Below, piece by piece: positions 32,665-41,624 of a stretch of DNA of 42,909 bases (within the stretch, counting starts at the first letter, position 1; every line of letters starts with the position of its first letter). The stretch lies in assembly GCA_017474515.1 (NCBI GenBank), contig JAFVHN010000029.1, forward strand, positions 1-42,909, written 5' to 3'. A program made the translations under genes and the position numbers. Source of the DNA: Prevotella sp. GTDB lineage: Bacteria > Bacteroidota > Bacteroidia > Bacteroidales > Bacteroidaceae. The notes under the pieces were generated by a model. It made no database searches. It saw only the letters and a program-made list of their open reading frames with translations, and had not been told where the DNA came from.

Positions 32665-34287
32665 TCACTCTTCACTCTTCACTTTAAAGATGGTGTATTC
32701 AAACCAGTCGATATCGACGAAGCCATTTGTGGGGGTGTTGCATTGCGCAAAGAGTGCGAGCATCACTCCTGTGAAGCCGCCAATGGTCTCGGTGCTGAGG
32801 AAGCGGTATTCCATCTTGGCGAGCTGGGTGAAGTTGATGCCGTCGGACGATGCTTGCAAATAATAATAGTCCTTGTCTGACGTGATGCGCAGCCAGGCAC
32901 GGTTGCCGTTCAGCACTATTTCCTTTTCGTTGTGGCTGGTCTGGCCTAAGCGTACGTTCGACTTGATGAAAACCTTGCCGTTTCTTTTCTCTGCCACCAC
33001 GTCATAGTGGTTCAGCGGAGCGGCATAGGCCGTAAGTCCGGCCTGCATGCCTTCGGTGAGATGCGAAAGGTCGAACAACGCGGTGGCCGAAAAGTTCAGT
33101 TCGGTCTGCCTGCGGGCAACAAAGGTTGGCGATGCCGTCTCGCTGAGGTCGGTGGTGCAAGGGTAAAGCCTGAGCCAGCCTTTCCTTTTTGTCAACGAGT
33201 ACTTGGCATAGTCGGGATTGCACAGGCTCATCCACCCCATGGGCAGCCCCAACGAGTGGTAGCTGTCGCGGGGAGCCTCACGCTTCATGTAGTTGAATTC
33301 TTCTTTCACGGGGTCGTTCGCCATTGGCACCAGGGGCAGCGTCTTACATGTCATGTCTATTTGAAGCGTGCCGTCACCGTTCACCACGGGCCACCCGCCT
33401 TTTTCCCATCTCACGGGGGCGAGCATGGTCTCACGTCCCATCACATGTTGCAGATAACCGCTGGTGCGGTATCCCAGACAAATCATCCACCACGAGGAGT
33501 CGGGAGCCTGCACCAGGTCGGCATGTCCCAGGCCCTGTATCGGGCTGTTCTGCATCTTCATGTTGAAGTGCGAAAGAATGGGGTTGGCAGGGTTGGGCTC
33601 GTAAGGGCCGAAAAGGTTGGTACTTCGCAAGATGTTCACATGATGCCCGTGCTCCGTGCCGCCTTCTGCCAGCAACAGGTAGTAGAAGCCGTCTTTCTTG
33701 TAGATGTGTGGCCCTTCGGGGTATCGTCCGCCAAGGCCTGTTCCCAGGTGGTGAATCTCGCCCAGCTTTTTGCCCGTCACCACGTCAATCTCACAAATCT
33801 TGATGTCGCCCTCTTTCCACAGGAAATAGCATTTGCCCTCGTCGAAGAAGAGCGTGGGGTCGCAACTGCCTATGGCAAAGTCAATCACGATGGGTTCCGA
33901 CCACTCGCCGGCAGGATTGTCCGTCCACACATAGAAATGGCGGCGCGAGGGAAAGACCGTTGTCACCATGTAGAAACGCCCGTCGTGGTAGCGGATGGTG
34001 GGCGCGTAGATGCCGCTATTGCCGTCGGCGCCTTTCAGGTCCACTTGCGAAGGCCGGGTCAGGCAGTTGCCAATCTGTTCCCAATTCACCAGGTCCTTGC
34101 TATGGGATACCGGCACGCCGGGAAAGTATTGGAATGTGCTGTTTACGAGATAGAAGTCGTCGCCGGCACGACATACGCTCGGGTCGGCATGAAAGCCCGG
34201 AAGCACGGGATTTCTGAATCCCTGGCCGCAAATGCCAAGCGTCTGCACCACGGCCAAGAGTAACAGTTGTGTTTTTAAGCATCTCAT
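32665..34287 (-). CDS. GH43 glycoside hydrolase (beta-xylosidase/arabinofuranosidase type)
   Basis: 540 residues with signal peptide MRCLKTQLLLLAVVQTLGICGQ. The five-bladed propeller has the catalytic base Asp35 (FHADPSV), the pKa-setting Asp143 (SCDPTLFFD) and the acid Glu191 (RYPEGPHIY). Residues ~340-540 form the C-terminal beta-sandwich common in GH43 enzymes that act on xylan or arabinoxylan side chains. It removes xylose or arabinose from oligosaccharides in the periplasm. It is the last gene of the minus-strand polysaccharide group. The final residues FKVKSEE are encoded by the repeat word TTCACTCTTCACTTTAAAG, so the natural end was probably changed by a repeat insertion or deletion. 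Confidence 0.93.
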   Translation of the reverse strand: MRCLKTQLLLLAVVQTLGICGQGFRNPVLPGFHADPSVCRAGDDFYLVNSTFQYFPGVPVSHSKDLVNWEQIGNCLTRPSQVDLKGADGNSGIYAPTIRYHDGRFYMVTTVFPSRRHFYVWTDNPAGEWSEPIVIDFAIGSCDPTLFFDEGKCYFLWKEGDIKICEIDVVTGKKLGEIHHLGTGLGGRYPEGPHIYKKDGFYYLLLAEGGTEHGHHVNILRSTNLFGPYEPNPANPILSHFNMKMQNSPIQGLGHADLVQAPDSSWWMICLGYRTSGYLQHVMGRETMLAPVRWEKGGWPVVNGDGTLQIDMTCKTLPLVPMANDPVKEEFNYMKREAPRDSYHSLGLPMGWMSLCNPDYAKYSLTKRKGWLRLYPCTTDLSETASPTFVARRQTELNFSATALFDLSHLTEGMQAGLTAYAAPLNHYDVVAEKRNGKVFIKSNVRLGQTSHNEKEIVLNGNRAWLRITSDKDYYYLQASSDGINFTQLAKMEYRFLSTETIGGFTGVMLALFAQCNTPTNGFVDIDWFEYTIFKVKSEE

Positions 34288-34802
34288 TGTTCACTCTTCA
34301 ATTTTAGTAGTTCTGGAGGATGTTGCTCTTCGCTAAATGATAAATGTTTTTATAAGGAGTTTAGGAGTTTAGGAGTTTAGACAAAAGCATTTTAGTTATG
34401 AGTTCTTAGCTATGAATTATGCGCGCCAGCAAAACTCATCACTCTTCACTTTAAAGATGGCGGCAGCAAATTTTTCACTTTTCACTTTTCACTTAAAAAT
34501 GGTGGCCAGTCCAAACCGCATCCGACTGCAGTCCAAACCGCATCCGACTCCAGTCCAGACCGCATCCGACTGCAGTCCTATTTGCGGACGACTTGCAGAA
34601 GGACTGGAATTTCCGCATGCCAAAACGTTATGTTTTAACGCCTTATTCCCAATCTTTCAGTACATCACGCTTTGACATCTCATACCATCATGGATAAACG
34701 AATGGATTTGTTTAATGACCCCTCCCATATGGAAGGGAGATAAACCGCAGTACGTCTTCCCCCCAAGGGGGGATGAGAGGGGGCCTCGGGACCTTCACTC
34801 TT
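34288..34802. repeat. Gene-less gap with mosaic cassette and 22-bp tandem repeat
   Basis: No gene is seen. The cassette words appear in order: GCTAAATGATAAATG (34334), TTTTAGTTATGAGTTCTTAG (34391), a GTGAAAAG series near 34470, and CCCCCCAAGGGGGG at 34760. Between them, 34507-34572 holds three 22-bp tandem units CAGTCCAAACCGCATCCGAC plus TG or TC, followed by a partial fourth. The third unit differs by one base (CAGTCCAGACC). Confidence 0.7.
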
Positions 34803-36275
34803 TTAGTTCTCCTCGGCGTTGACGAAATAAACGTAATAGTCGGTTTCTTGGGGCAACGACTTCAGGTAAGCGCTGCCTTTCGCCTTGTCGTAGGGTTTGC
34901 CGTCCATGGAGCAAGCGTCCATCTTGCCGTTCACCTGCATGGCCGTGAAGGTGTGCACCACGCGGCTGTCACGCAACTCATAGACTTCGTAGGAATAAGA
35001 CGGCCCTCCCGCGGGTCCCGAGATGCTCACAAAGCCGTTGCCGCCCTTCATTCTGTGCAACTGTGCCTGGCGCCGGCCGTCCTCCACGCCGATAAGCGCT
35101 ATCTTGCCATTCTTGCAGGTGAAGAGGGCACCATGGCGGTCATCCTTGTCGCGAAGCCAGTATTCGTCGCATCCGTCGCCGTCGAAGTCGGCGGCATAAT
35201 AACGGTTCAGCTCGTAGTCTTTGTTCACGTTGGGGTCCTGCTCCACGTAGAGTTTCTGCATCTGCCTGGCATAGGTCTTCCAGAGCGGCGTCATCTCGTC
35301 GGGAATGTTGGCTTGGAAAACCGCATACTCCTGCCTGATGAGCTTGCCGTCGCGAAGAAGGAACATGCCCACGCTACAACTTTCCACACACCCGCGCGTA
35401 TAGAACAGCTCCAGCCCGTTGGGGCCTTCAAAGGCGGCGTCGATGAAGCTGATGTTGTATTCGCCCTCGTCATCGACGTTCCAACCGAAATCGGTGTCGG
35501 AGTCATACCAGCCCTTCACGGGGAAGGAATACACTTTGTCGCCATCGGTCACCACTTCCACGGCCCACACGCTCTTGTCCTTGGGCTTGAATTGCACGAT
35601 GCCGTAGCCATAGCGATTGCCGATACGCACGAAGGTGAGCGAGCGGCTGGCCTGCATATCGTATTGTTTCTCAAGCTGCTGCACCACTGACGGGGGGAAG
35701 GGCTTGCCCTCTTCGCCGCTGGTACATTCCAGTTGCTTGCGGCTTTTCAGGTAGCTCTCGGCGACCAGCAGGAAGAACGTGCCGTCGCCATCGGAAAGTT
35801 TTTCTTTCTCGTCGGCAAAGGCATATTTGGCACCCTGTGTGGGAATGCCCGGACGGCTATGAATGATTCCGATGTCGGCATCCTCGCCGTCGGGAGTCTT
35901 CAGTTGTTCTCCAATGAACTTCACATCGACCATGGTCTTCTGGTCGAGGAGCAACTTGGTGTAGAGCGAGGCACGGCGGCGGAAGTCGGCTTGCAACTTC
36001 CACGACTGGTGGTAGTTGTCGAAATATTCGTCGTTGTCATCACTCTTCTGAGGCTCTTCAAACACACTCCAGTAGGGCACCTGCATGTGCTCTTTGTCAA
36101 AATAGCAAAGGAACATGGGCATGGGTGTGGTGTCGTTCTCCACGGCCGCCACATCGTTGTCGCCAACCGTTATCGTGTCACCGTTCTCGGGACCAGCGGC
36201 TTTCGCCTGCCCCTGGTTCTTACAACCGGCCATCAGCACAACGGCGCCAATGGCAAAAATCAATAGCTTTTTCAT
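34803..36275 (-). CDS. Hypothetical lipoprotein with Asp-rich calcium-like loop
   Basis: 490 residues from MKKLLIFAIGAVVLMAGCKNQ, which has a clear lipobox (MAGC); the longer frame from 36326 runs through the repeat cassette and is rejected. It should be lipid-anchored in the envelope. The family is not recognised. Residues ~360-375 (YYAADFDGDGCDEYWLRD) look like an FG-GAP/EF-hand-like calcium loop, as in repeat proteins that read DxDGDGxxE. The rest is beta-rich with many aromatic residues. It lies between the GH43 and GH51 genes on the same strand and may help bind or sense polysaccharide, but no SusD or SusE feature is seen. The link with the enzymes rests on position only. Confidence 0.75.
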   Translation of the reverse strand: MKKLLIFAIGAVVLMAGCKNQGQAKAAGPENGDTITVGDNDVAAVENDTTPMPMFLCYFDKEHMQVPYWSVFEEPQKSDDNDEYFDNYHQSWKLQADFRRRASLYTKLLLDQKTMVDVKFIGEQLKTPDGEDADIGIIHSRPGIPTQGAKYAFADEKEKLSDGDGTFFLLVAESYLKSRKQLECTSGEEGKPFPPSVVQQLEKQYDMQASRSLTFVRIGNRYGYGIVQFKPKDKSVWAVEVVTDGDKVYSFPVKGWYDSDTDFGWNVDDEGEYNISFIDAAFEGPNGLELFYTRGCVESCSVGMFLLRDGKLIRQEYAVFQANIPDEMTPLWKTYARQMQKLYVEQDPNVNKDYELNRYYAADFDGDGCDEYWLRDKDDRHGALFTCKNGKIALIGVEDGRRQAQLHRMKGGNGFVSISGPAGGPSYSYEVYELRDSRVVHTFTAMQVNGKMDACSMDGKPYDKAKGSAYLKSLPQETDYYVYFVNAEEN

Positions 36276-36292
36276 ATTCTGCAAATAATTAC

Positions 36293-36430
36293 GCTTCGCT
36301 AAATGATAAATGATAAATTTTGACAAGGAGTTTAGGAGTTGAGAAGATTAGGAGTTTAGACAAAAGCATTTTAGTTATGAGTTCTTAGTTATGAATTAGG
36401 AGGAGAGGGCCACCCCGTCCCCCGATGGCT
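36293..36430 (-). repeat. Mosaic intergenic cassette between lipoprotein and GH51
   Basis: CGCTAAATGATAAATGATAA at 36297, GGAGTTTAGGAGTT near 36327, TTTTAGTTATGAGTTCTTAG at 36371, and GGAGGAGAGGGCCACCCCG at the end. The words and their order are the same as at 32441 and 34288. Confidence 0.65.
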
Positions 36431-38872
36431 TTATTTTTCAATTTTCACGATGTTCAGCGAGTAGGGCGGCACGTGGAGCAGTATGCTGTCATCCTTGGGT
36501 GAGAGGAGTTGCCCGATGGGATGGATGGTGGTGGGTGAAAGGAGCGTGTTTTCTTCCATGCCGTCGTTGGCAGCCAGGCGCACCACGCGTGCGCTGCGCG
36601 GCGTGAAATGGCGGAGGTTCAGACGGGCGGTGGTGGCGGCGTCGCCGGTGTTGACAACTTTCACGATGAGCTCGCCGGCGGCGTCGTCGATGGTGGCCGA
36701 TGAGAAAATCCCTTTGGTGACATCGTGCTTCAGCACCGTGTTGAAGACCAGCTCATTGTTGAGCCACGCCTTCACGCTGTCGCCGGCCACCTGGAGGGTG
36801 ACATCGTACCATTGCCCGGTTTCCACGCGCCCCGGCCTGCTGTCGGTGAGCAGCTTCCCGCCGTTGCTTATCTGCTCAATGGCATGCTGCGTGTTGTTCC
36901 ATCCGCCGAAGTTCACCCAGCAGTAGTTCTTCTCGTCAATATAGTTGAAGACGATGATGAAGCCCTCGTCGCCCTCGTCCTTGCGTGCGCGGAAGGTGCG
37001 TGTGTAGTGGTCGCCGCGGATGGTGTCCTTCGCTATGCAGAGGGTGGCCTCCTGGCGGCCTGTCTGGCGCAGGGTGGTGCCCTCCCTCTGCCAGTCGCCA
37101 TGCACGAAGTCCGCATCGCCGGTGGCCTCGAAGGTGGCGCGCGTGTTCCATGTTCCGAAGCCCGCGCGGCTCTGGCGGGGCGTCAGCGGCCGGCGCGCCT
37201 TGTCCTTGTAGGGATTGTTTTGCACCACTTCCACGACCTGCGTGCCCAGGTGCCGGGGCATGAGCTGCTGCACGTAGTAGGAGGGTGTTCCCATGACGCG
37301 GCTGCTGTTGAAACGTATCATGTCGGGACGCCAGCGGGCATCGTTCTCGTTGACGAAGATGGGGGCGTAGGAGGCCAGCGCCACCACGTCGGCGTTGTTC
37401 TCCATGCCCATCATAAAGACGGCCTCGCCCAGTGCGGCGTTCATGTTGCCCAGGTTGCCGTAGCCGTTGGTAACGGCATATTCGCCCACATAGACCTTCG
37501 GCCCGTGGCGGTCGTAGGTGTCGTATTTATGGAAGGCGGCGGCAAACCAGTCGGGCGAGCGGTAGTAGTGCTCGTCGAGCAAATCGACGGGCAGGGGGCT
37601 GTTCCACCGGGGGTTGTCGTCGCCCCACGCCACCACGTTGCCAATGATTTTCATCTGGGGATAGCGGGCAAGGACGGCCTGGCGGAACTGCTCATAGCGC
37701 TCGTAGTAGTGGTCGCTCTGCTGACGGGGGTCGGGCTGGTTGTTCTCGTTGCCTATCTCAAGATATTCCAGGTCGAAGGGCTCGGGGTGCCCGTTCCTGG
37801 CGCGCAAGGCGCCGTATTTCGATGTGACGGGGCCGTTGGCATACTCCAGGGCGTTCAGGCACTCGTCAATCCAAGGCTGGAGGCTGTCGCAGGGCGTCAT
37901 GCCGCCATGCCATATTCCCACATTGACCACATAGAGGGGTTTTGCGCCCAGGTCCTCGGCCAGCTGTAGGTATTCGTGGAAGCCCAGCCCGTCGGTGGTG
38001 CGGTAGCCCCAGTTCACGTTCCAATGGCCTTCGCGCTCCTCTATCGGCCCGATGGTGCGTTCCCAGCGGAAGGCGTTGTCGGGACTCTCCTGCCCCTCCA
38101 CGAAGCAGCCGCCGGGGAAGCGCATGAACTTCGGATGCAGCTGCCAGAGCATGTCGGCGAGGTCGGGGCGCATGCCGTTCTCGCGGTTTTTGAACGTGGG
38201 CGGGAAGAGGCTCACCATGTCTATTTGCACCTGCCCCACTCCATCGAAGACGAAGGCGAACTGCGCCTGCGCGTCGTTGTCGTTGGCGGTGAGCGTTGCC
38301 TCATATTTTTTCCAGCCCTTTGCCTTGCCGGCGGCGAAGCCATCGACCACGGTCTCGGCATAGAGCTGTGAGCCGTCCTGCGAGCAGAGGGTGGCCTTCA
38401 CGGTGCCCTGGTATTTTTGCGTTTTTGCCCAGAAGGTGAGGCGGTAGCTGCGCCCCTGCACGGCGTTGATGCCCCAGTAGCCCTCGTTCACCAGGCATAC
38501 GGGCAGCGAGGGCGAGGCCTTGACATCGAGTTGCAGGGCGTTGTGCTGCACGGCGTTCAGCAGCGGAGTCTTTTTGGATGGCTGTATGAGCCTTGCCGTG
38601 AGCTGGGAGGGGGCGGCGGCATACGTTGACCAGCCCTGCATGTCGGCAGGGGCGCCAAAGCGCGGGCCGTCCTCAAACGAACGGTTACGAATCAGTTCGG
38701 CATAGATGCCGCCGTCGGCAGCGTGGTTGATGTCTTCATAGAAGATGCCGTAGAGCATGGGGCTCACCATAGGCCCGCGTTGCTGGGCATCAATGTCTAA
38801 CGTCACTTGTGCCTGGCCTACGGCTGCAAAAACAGCGCAACCGGCAATGAGGAGAATGGTTTTGTTGAACAT
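36431..38872 (-). CDS. GH51 alpha-L-arabinofuranosidase
   Basis: 813 residues from MFNKTILLIAGCAVFAAVGQAQ, a signal peptide; the frame upstream to 38953 is repeat sequence. The acid/base Glu376 lies in LEIGNENN and the nucleophile Glu464 in KVYVGEYAVTNG, as in GH51. Residues ~120-230 look like an inserted carbohydrate-binding module (SYRLTFWAKTQKYQGTVKATL). Residues ~580-700 form a laminin-G-like sandwich (FIIVFNYIDEKNYCWVNFGGW), followed by the GH51 C-terminal beta domain. It frees arabinose from arabinan or arabinoxylan in the periplasm. Together with GH43 and GH28 it points to the arabinan side chains and backbone of pectin. Confidence 0.93.
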   Translation of the reverse strand: MFNKTILLIAGCAVFAAVGQAQVTLDIDAQQRGPMVSPMLYGIFYEDINHAADGGIYAELIRNRSFEDGPRFGAPADMQGWSTYAAAPSQLTARLIQPSKKTPLLNAVQHNALQLDVKASPSLPVCLVNEGYWGINAVQGRSYRLTFWAKTQKYQGTVKATLCSQDGSQLYAETVVDGFAAGKAKGWKKYEATLTANDNDAQAQFAFVFDGVGQVQIDMVSLFPPTFKNRENGMRPDLADMLWQLHPKFMRFPGGCFVEGQESPDNAFRWERTIGPIEEREGHWNVNWGYRTTDGLGFHEYLQLAEDLGAKPLYVVNVGIWHGGMTPCDSLQPWIDECLNALEYANGPVTSKYGALRARNGHPEPFDLEYLEIGNENNQPDPRQQSDHYYERYEQFRQAVLARYPQMKIIGNVVAWGDDNPRWNSPLPVDLLDEHYYRSPDWFAAAFHKYDTYDRHGPKVYVGEYAVTNGYGNLGNMNAALGEAVFMMGMENNADVVALASYAPIFVNENDARWRPDMIRFNSSRVMGTPSYYVQQLMPRHLGTQVVEVVQNNPYKDKARRPLTPRQSRAGFGTWNTRATFEATGDADFVHGDWQREGTTLRQTGRQEATLCIAKDTIRGDHYTRTFRARKDEGDEGFIIVFNYIDEKNYCWVNFGGWNNTQHAIEQISNGGKLLTDSRPGRVETGQWYDVTLQVAGDSVKAWLNNELVFNTVLKHDVTKGIFSSATIDDAAGELIVKVVNTGDAATTARLNLRHFTPRSARVVRLAANDGMEENTLLSPTTIHPIGQLLSPKDDSILLHVPPYSLNIVKIEK

Positions 38873-38879
38873 GATTTTA

Positions 38880-39001
38880 AAAAGGTGAAAAAAGAGTGGA
38901 CTCTTTAAAGTGAAAAGTGAAGAGTGAAAAGTGAAAAATTTGCTGCCGCGCATAATTCATAACTAAGAATTCATAACTAAAATGACTTTGTCATTTATCA
39001 T
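38880..39001 (+). repeat. Mosaic intergenic cassette (inverted) between GH51 and GH28
   Basis: The words are in reverse order compared with 32441: AAAGTGAAAAGTGAAGAGTG, then AATTTGCTGCCGCGC, TAATTCATAACTAAGAATTC, AAAATGACTTTGTCATTTAT and CATTTAGCGCAGCGC. The last word overlaps the end of the GH28 gene and supplies its stop codon. Confidence 0.7.
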
Positions 39002-40366
39002 TTAGCGCAGCGCAGGCTCTCCCGCCTGCGACGGCACCCCGGCCTTCCCTCCGAAATGGCAGTCTTTGAGCATCACGTCTTCGGTGTCGTCGAAGCTGAC
39101 GGCATTCTTCACCTCTCCGATGGTGATGTTCTGGAAGCGAATGTTTCGCAAGGGCTTTGCCTTGGTTCCCTGAAGTACCAAGCCTCCGGCACGGGCCTTT
39201 CGGCACCGGATGTTCTCGACGGTTATATTCTCGATGTCGGTGAAAAAAGTGTTGTCCTGCCCCTCGCCGCCGTACATGCTGGTGATATAAAAAAGGTCCT
39301 CCACCTCGTCGAACGTGCAGTTGCGGAAGGAAATGTTGCGGATGAAGCCGCCGCGGTCGGGATTGGTCTTGATGTACAGTCCGCGCTTGCAATAGCCGGC
39401 ATAGTCGCAATCCTCGACGAAGACATTCTGCACGCCGGCGGACATCTCGCTGCCCAGGACCACGGCGTGGAGTCCCTTGAAATGGCAGTTGCGGATGATG
39501 ATGTTCTCAGAGGGGCAGGCGGCACCCCGTCCGTCGTGGTCGCGGCCGCTCTTGATGGCCACGTTGTCGTCGCCGTTGTTGAAATGCACGTCTTCGATAA
39601 GGATGTTACGGCTCATTTCGGGGTCGATGCCGTCGTTGTTCACCAGCTGGGCATCGTAGCGCACTCCGCGCACAATGGCATTCTCCGACTGCAACAGGTG
39701 GATGCACCAGAAGGGGGAATTGGTGATGAAAACGTCTTCGATGGTGATGCGCTGACAATCGTATAGCTGAATGAGTTGGGGGCGCAGGTAGTCGTCTTTG
39801 CCGAAGTTGCGTTGTGAGACGGGTGTGCCGGCGTGGTTCATCTCGCGCGAACGCTGCTGTGCCGGTTTTTGCAAACCGCGCCAGGTGGCAAAGGTGGTCA
39901 TGGCGTTGCCGTCGATGGTGCCCTTGCCGATGATGCTGACGTCGTGGAGCTGGTAGCCGTAGATGAACGGGGAATAGTTGTAAAGGAACGTCCCCTCCCA
40001 CGAGGTCTTCACGGCCGGCATATAGTATTCAGGCTCGGGAGCGAACTTCAGCGTGGCGCCCTCCTGAATGTCCAGGCACACATTGCTGACCAGGTGCAGG
40101 GGGCCTTTCAGGTAGTAGGTACCCTTGGGAACAACGATGCGTGCGCCCCCTTGGCGGACGGCCTTCTTCAACGCCTTGCGGAAGGCGGGCAGACAGTCGG
40201 AGGTGCCGTCTCCCCGCGCTCCCATCTTCTGGATGTTGATGACGGCCCCGGGCATTTGTGCGCCGGTGATTTGGCTGAGGATAGCGTCGCGTTGGCGGTC
40301 ACCGGCCAAAACGTTCAGGGCTGCCGTCAGCCAGCAGAGCATCAAGATGATTCGTTGGCATGTCAT
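39002..40366 (-). CDS. GH28 family polygalacturonase-like enzyme
   Basis: 454 residues with signal peptide MTCQRIILMLCWLTAALNVLAG. The right-handed beta-helix begins MGARGDGTSDCLPAFRKAL. The GH28 catalytic features are NNDGIDPE, NGDDNVAIKSG (the Asp pair), GLHAVVLGSEMSAGV in place of the usual GHG strand, and RGLYIKTNPDRGG. It hydrolyses galacturonan or related pectin chains outside the cytoplasm. It is the first gene of the minus-strand pectin group. The last codons (ALR then TAA) come from the repeat word GCGCTGCGCTAAATGATAAA, so the end of the protein is set by the cassette. A -7 box lies at 40522-40529. Confidence 0.92.
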   Translation of the reverse strand: MTCQRIILMLCWLTAALNVLAGDRQRDAILSQITGAQMPGAVINIQKMGARGDGTSDCLPAFRKALKKAVRQGGARIVVPKGTYYLKGPLHLVSNVCLDIQEGATLKFAPEPEYYMPAVKTSWEGTFLYNYSPFIYGYQLHDVSIIGKGTIDGNAMTTFATWRGLQKPAQQRSREMNHAGTPVSQRNFGKDDYLRPQLIQLYDCQRITIEDVFITNSPFWCIHLLQSENAIVRGVRYDAQLVNNDGIDPEMSRNILIEDVHFNNGDDNVAIKSGRDHDGRGAACPSENIIIRNCHFKGLHAVVLGSEMSAGVQNVFVEDCDYAGYCKRGLYIKTNPDRGGFIRNISFRNCTFDEVEDLFYITSMYGGEGQDNTFFTDIENITVENIRCRKARAGGLVLQGTKAKPLRNIRFQNITIGEVKNAVSFDDTEDVMLKDCHFGGKAGVPSQAGEPALR

Positions 40367-40369
40367 AAC

Positions 40370-40521
40370 TTAAAGGTTTTAAGTGAAGAGTGAAGAATAA
40401 GGCCCCCTCATGCCCCCCCTTAAGGGGAAGACGTATGGCGGTTTTCTCTCCCCTCCTTACGGGAGGGGCCGGGGGTGGGCCTCTCCTCATAACTAAAATG
40501 ACATTGTCATTTAGTGCAGCG
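40370..40521 (+). repeat. Mosaic intergenic cassette between GH28 start and its promoter box
   Basis: AAGTGAAGAGTGAAGAATAA, then C/G tracts with TACGGGAGGGG, then CTCATAACTAAAATGACATT and GTCATTTAGTGCAGCGC. Together they fill the GH28 leader between the -7 box (40522) and the ATG (40366). Confidence 0.7.
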
Positions 40522-40529
40522 CAAAATTA
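40522..40529 (-). promoter_or_regulatory. -7 box TAATTTTG of the GH28 gene
   Basis: TAATTTTG on the minus strand, with TTTG 17 nt upstream (slightly short of the usual 19-21). It lies 155 bp before the ATG, and the space between is the repeat cassette. Confidence 0.5.
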
Positions 40530-40626
40530 CACATTTTTACCGACATCAAAGAAAAAAAACTGCTAAATCTGCAAAAATGGTTGATTTATCAGTAAAACGG
40601 TTAGTGCCTGTATGACAATTTCGCCA

Positions 40627-40634
40627 TATCTTTG
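40627..40634 (+). promoter_or_regulatory. -7 box TATCTTTG of the aldo/keto reductase operon
   Basis: Exact match to TAnnTTTG, 38 bp before the ATG at 40673. The -33 position lacks a clear TTTG. Confidence 0.55.
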
Positions 40635-40672
40635 CAACCGATTAAAAACAAACCATAAAAAACAGCAAAGAT

Positions 40673-41608
40673 ATGAGCAAGATTGCATTAGGAACCTGGG
40701 CCTGGGGCGCAGGAGCATTCGGTGGAGACGCCGTGTTTGGAAGCAAGACCGACGCAGAGAACCTGAAGCCTGTGTTCGACGCAGCCATGAAAGCAGGGCT
40801 GAACCTCTGGGACACTGCCACCGTCTATGGCATGGGTGAGTCGGAAAAAATTCTCGGGGCATTTATTGCTGGCGAGAAGCGCGAGGCCGTGGAGGTGTCA
40901 ACCAAGTTTACACCCCAGCTTGCGGAAATCTATGAGAACAGCGTCGGGAAGATGGCTGAGGCCTCTATCGAGCGAATGGGCTGCGAATATATCGACATCT
41001 ATTGGATTCACAACCCCATGGACGTGGAGCGCTGGACACCCGGACTGATTCCACTGTTGCAGTCGGGCAAGGTGAAGCGCGTGGGCGTGTCGAACCACAA
41101 CATCAAGGAGATTCGCCGCGCCAACGAAATCTTAGGCGAGGCAGGCTTCAAGGTGAGTGCCGTGCAAAACCACTTCTCGCTGCTCTACCGTTCGTCTGAG
41201 AAAGGCGGAGTGCTGGACTATTGCAAGGAAAACGGCATCGGGTTCTGGGCATACATGGTGCTGGAGCAGGGAGCCCTCTCTGGCAAATATAACAAGGAGA
41301 ACCCATTGCCTGCAGAAAGCGACCGGGGCAAGAAATACAACCCCGTGCTGCCGCAGCTGGAGGCGCTGACCAACGAGATGACCGCCATCGGAAAGAAACA
41401 CGGCGCCTCGTGCTCCCAGATAGGCATCGCCTGGGCCATTGCCAAGGGAACGCTGCCCATTATCGGTGCCACGAAAGAGCGCCACGTCATAGAGGCTGCC
41501 GAGGCTGCCAGAATTCTGCTGACCGCCGAAGAGGTGGCACGATTGGAACAGTTGGCCGATGCCACAGGAATTGACACCCGTGGCGGCTGGGAACACTCAA
41601 TGGAATAA
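40673..41608 (+). CDS. Aldo/keto reductase
   Basis: 311 residues, a TIM-barrel NADPH-dependent reductase. The catalytic set is visible: Asp and Tyr in WDTATVYG, Lys in VSTKF and His in YWIHNP. The coenzyme-binding end shows PIIGATKERHVIEAA. It reduces carbonyl groups of sugars, aldehydes or ketones in the cytoplasm; the substrate is unknown. The amidohydrolase gene follows 16 nt after its stop, so the two form an operon. Confidence 0.92.
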   Translation: MSKIALGTWAWGAGAFGGDAVFGSKTDAENLKPVFDAAMKAGLNLWDTATVYGMGESEKILGAFIAGEKREAVEVSTKFTPQLAEIYENSVGKMAEASIERMGCEYIDIYWIHNPMDVERWTPGLIPLLQSGKVKRVGVSNHNIKEIRRANEILGEAGFKVSAVQNHFSLLYRSSEKGGVLDYCKENGIGFWAYMVLEQGALSGKYNKENPLPAESDRGKKYNPVLPQLEALTNEMTAIGKKHGASCSQIGIAWAIAKGTLPIIGATKERHVIEAAEAARILLTAEEVARLEQLADATGIDTRGGWEHSME

Positions 41609-41624
41609 TTGAAAAGCTGAAAAA

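Noticed and set aside
33007-34263. 418-codon plus-strand frame over GH43
   Set aside because: GH43 catalytic residues and a signal peptide on the minus strand make that frame the real gene.
34507-34578. CRISPR array
   Set aside because: The 22-bp units are directly tandem with no spacers, and no cas gene is near.
36725-37969. 414-codon plus-strand frame over GH51
   Set aside because: Shadow of the minus-strand GH51 gene, which has both catalytic Glu motifs.
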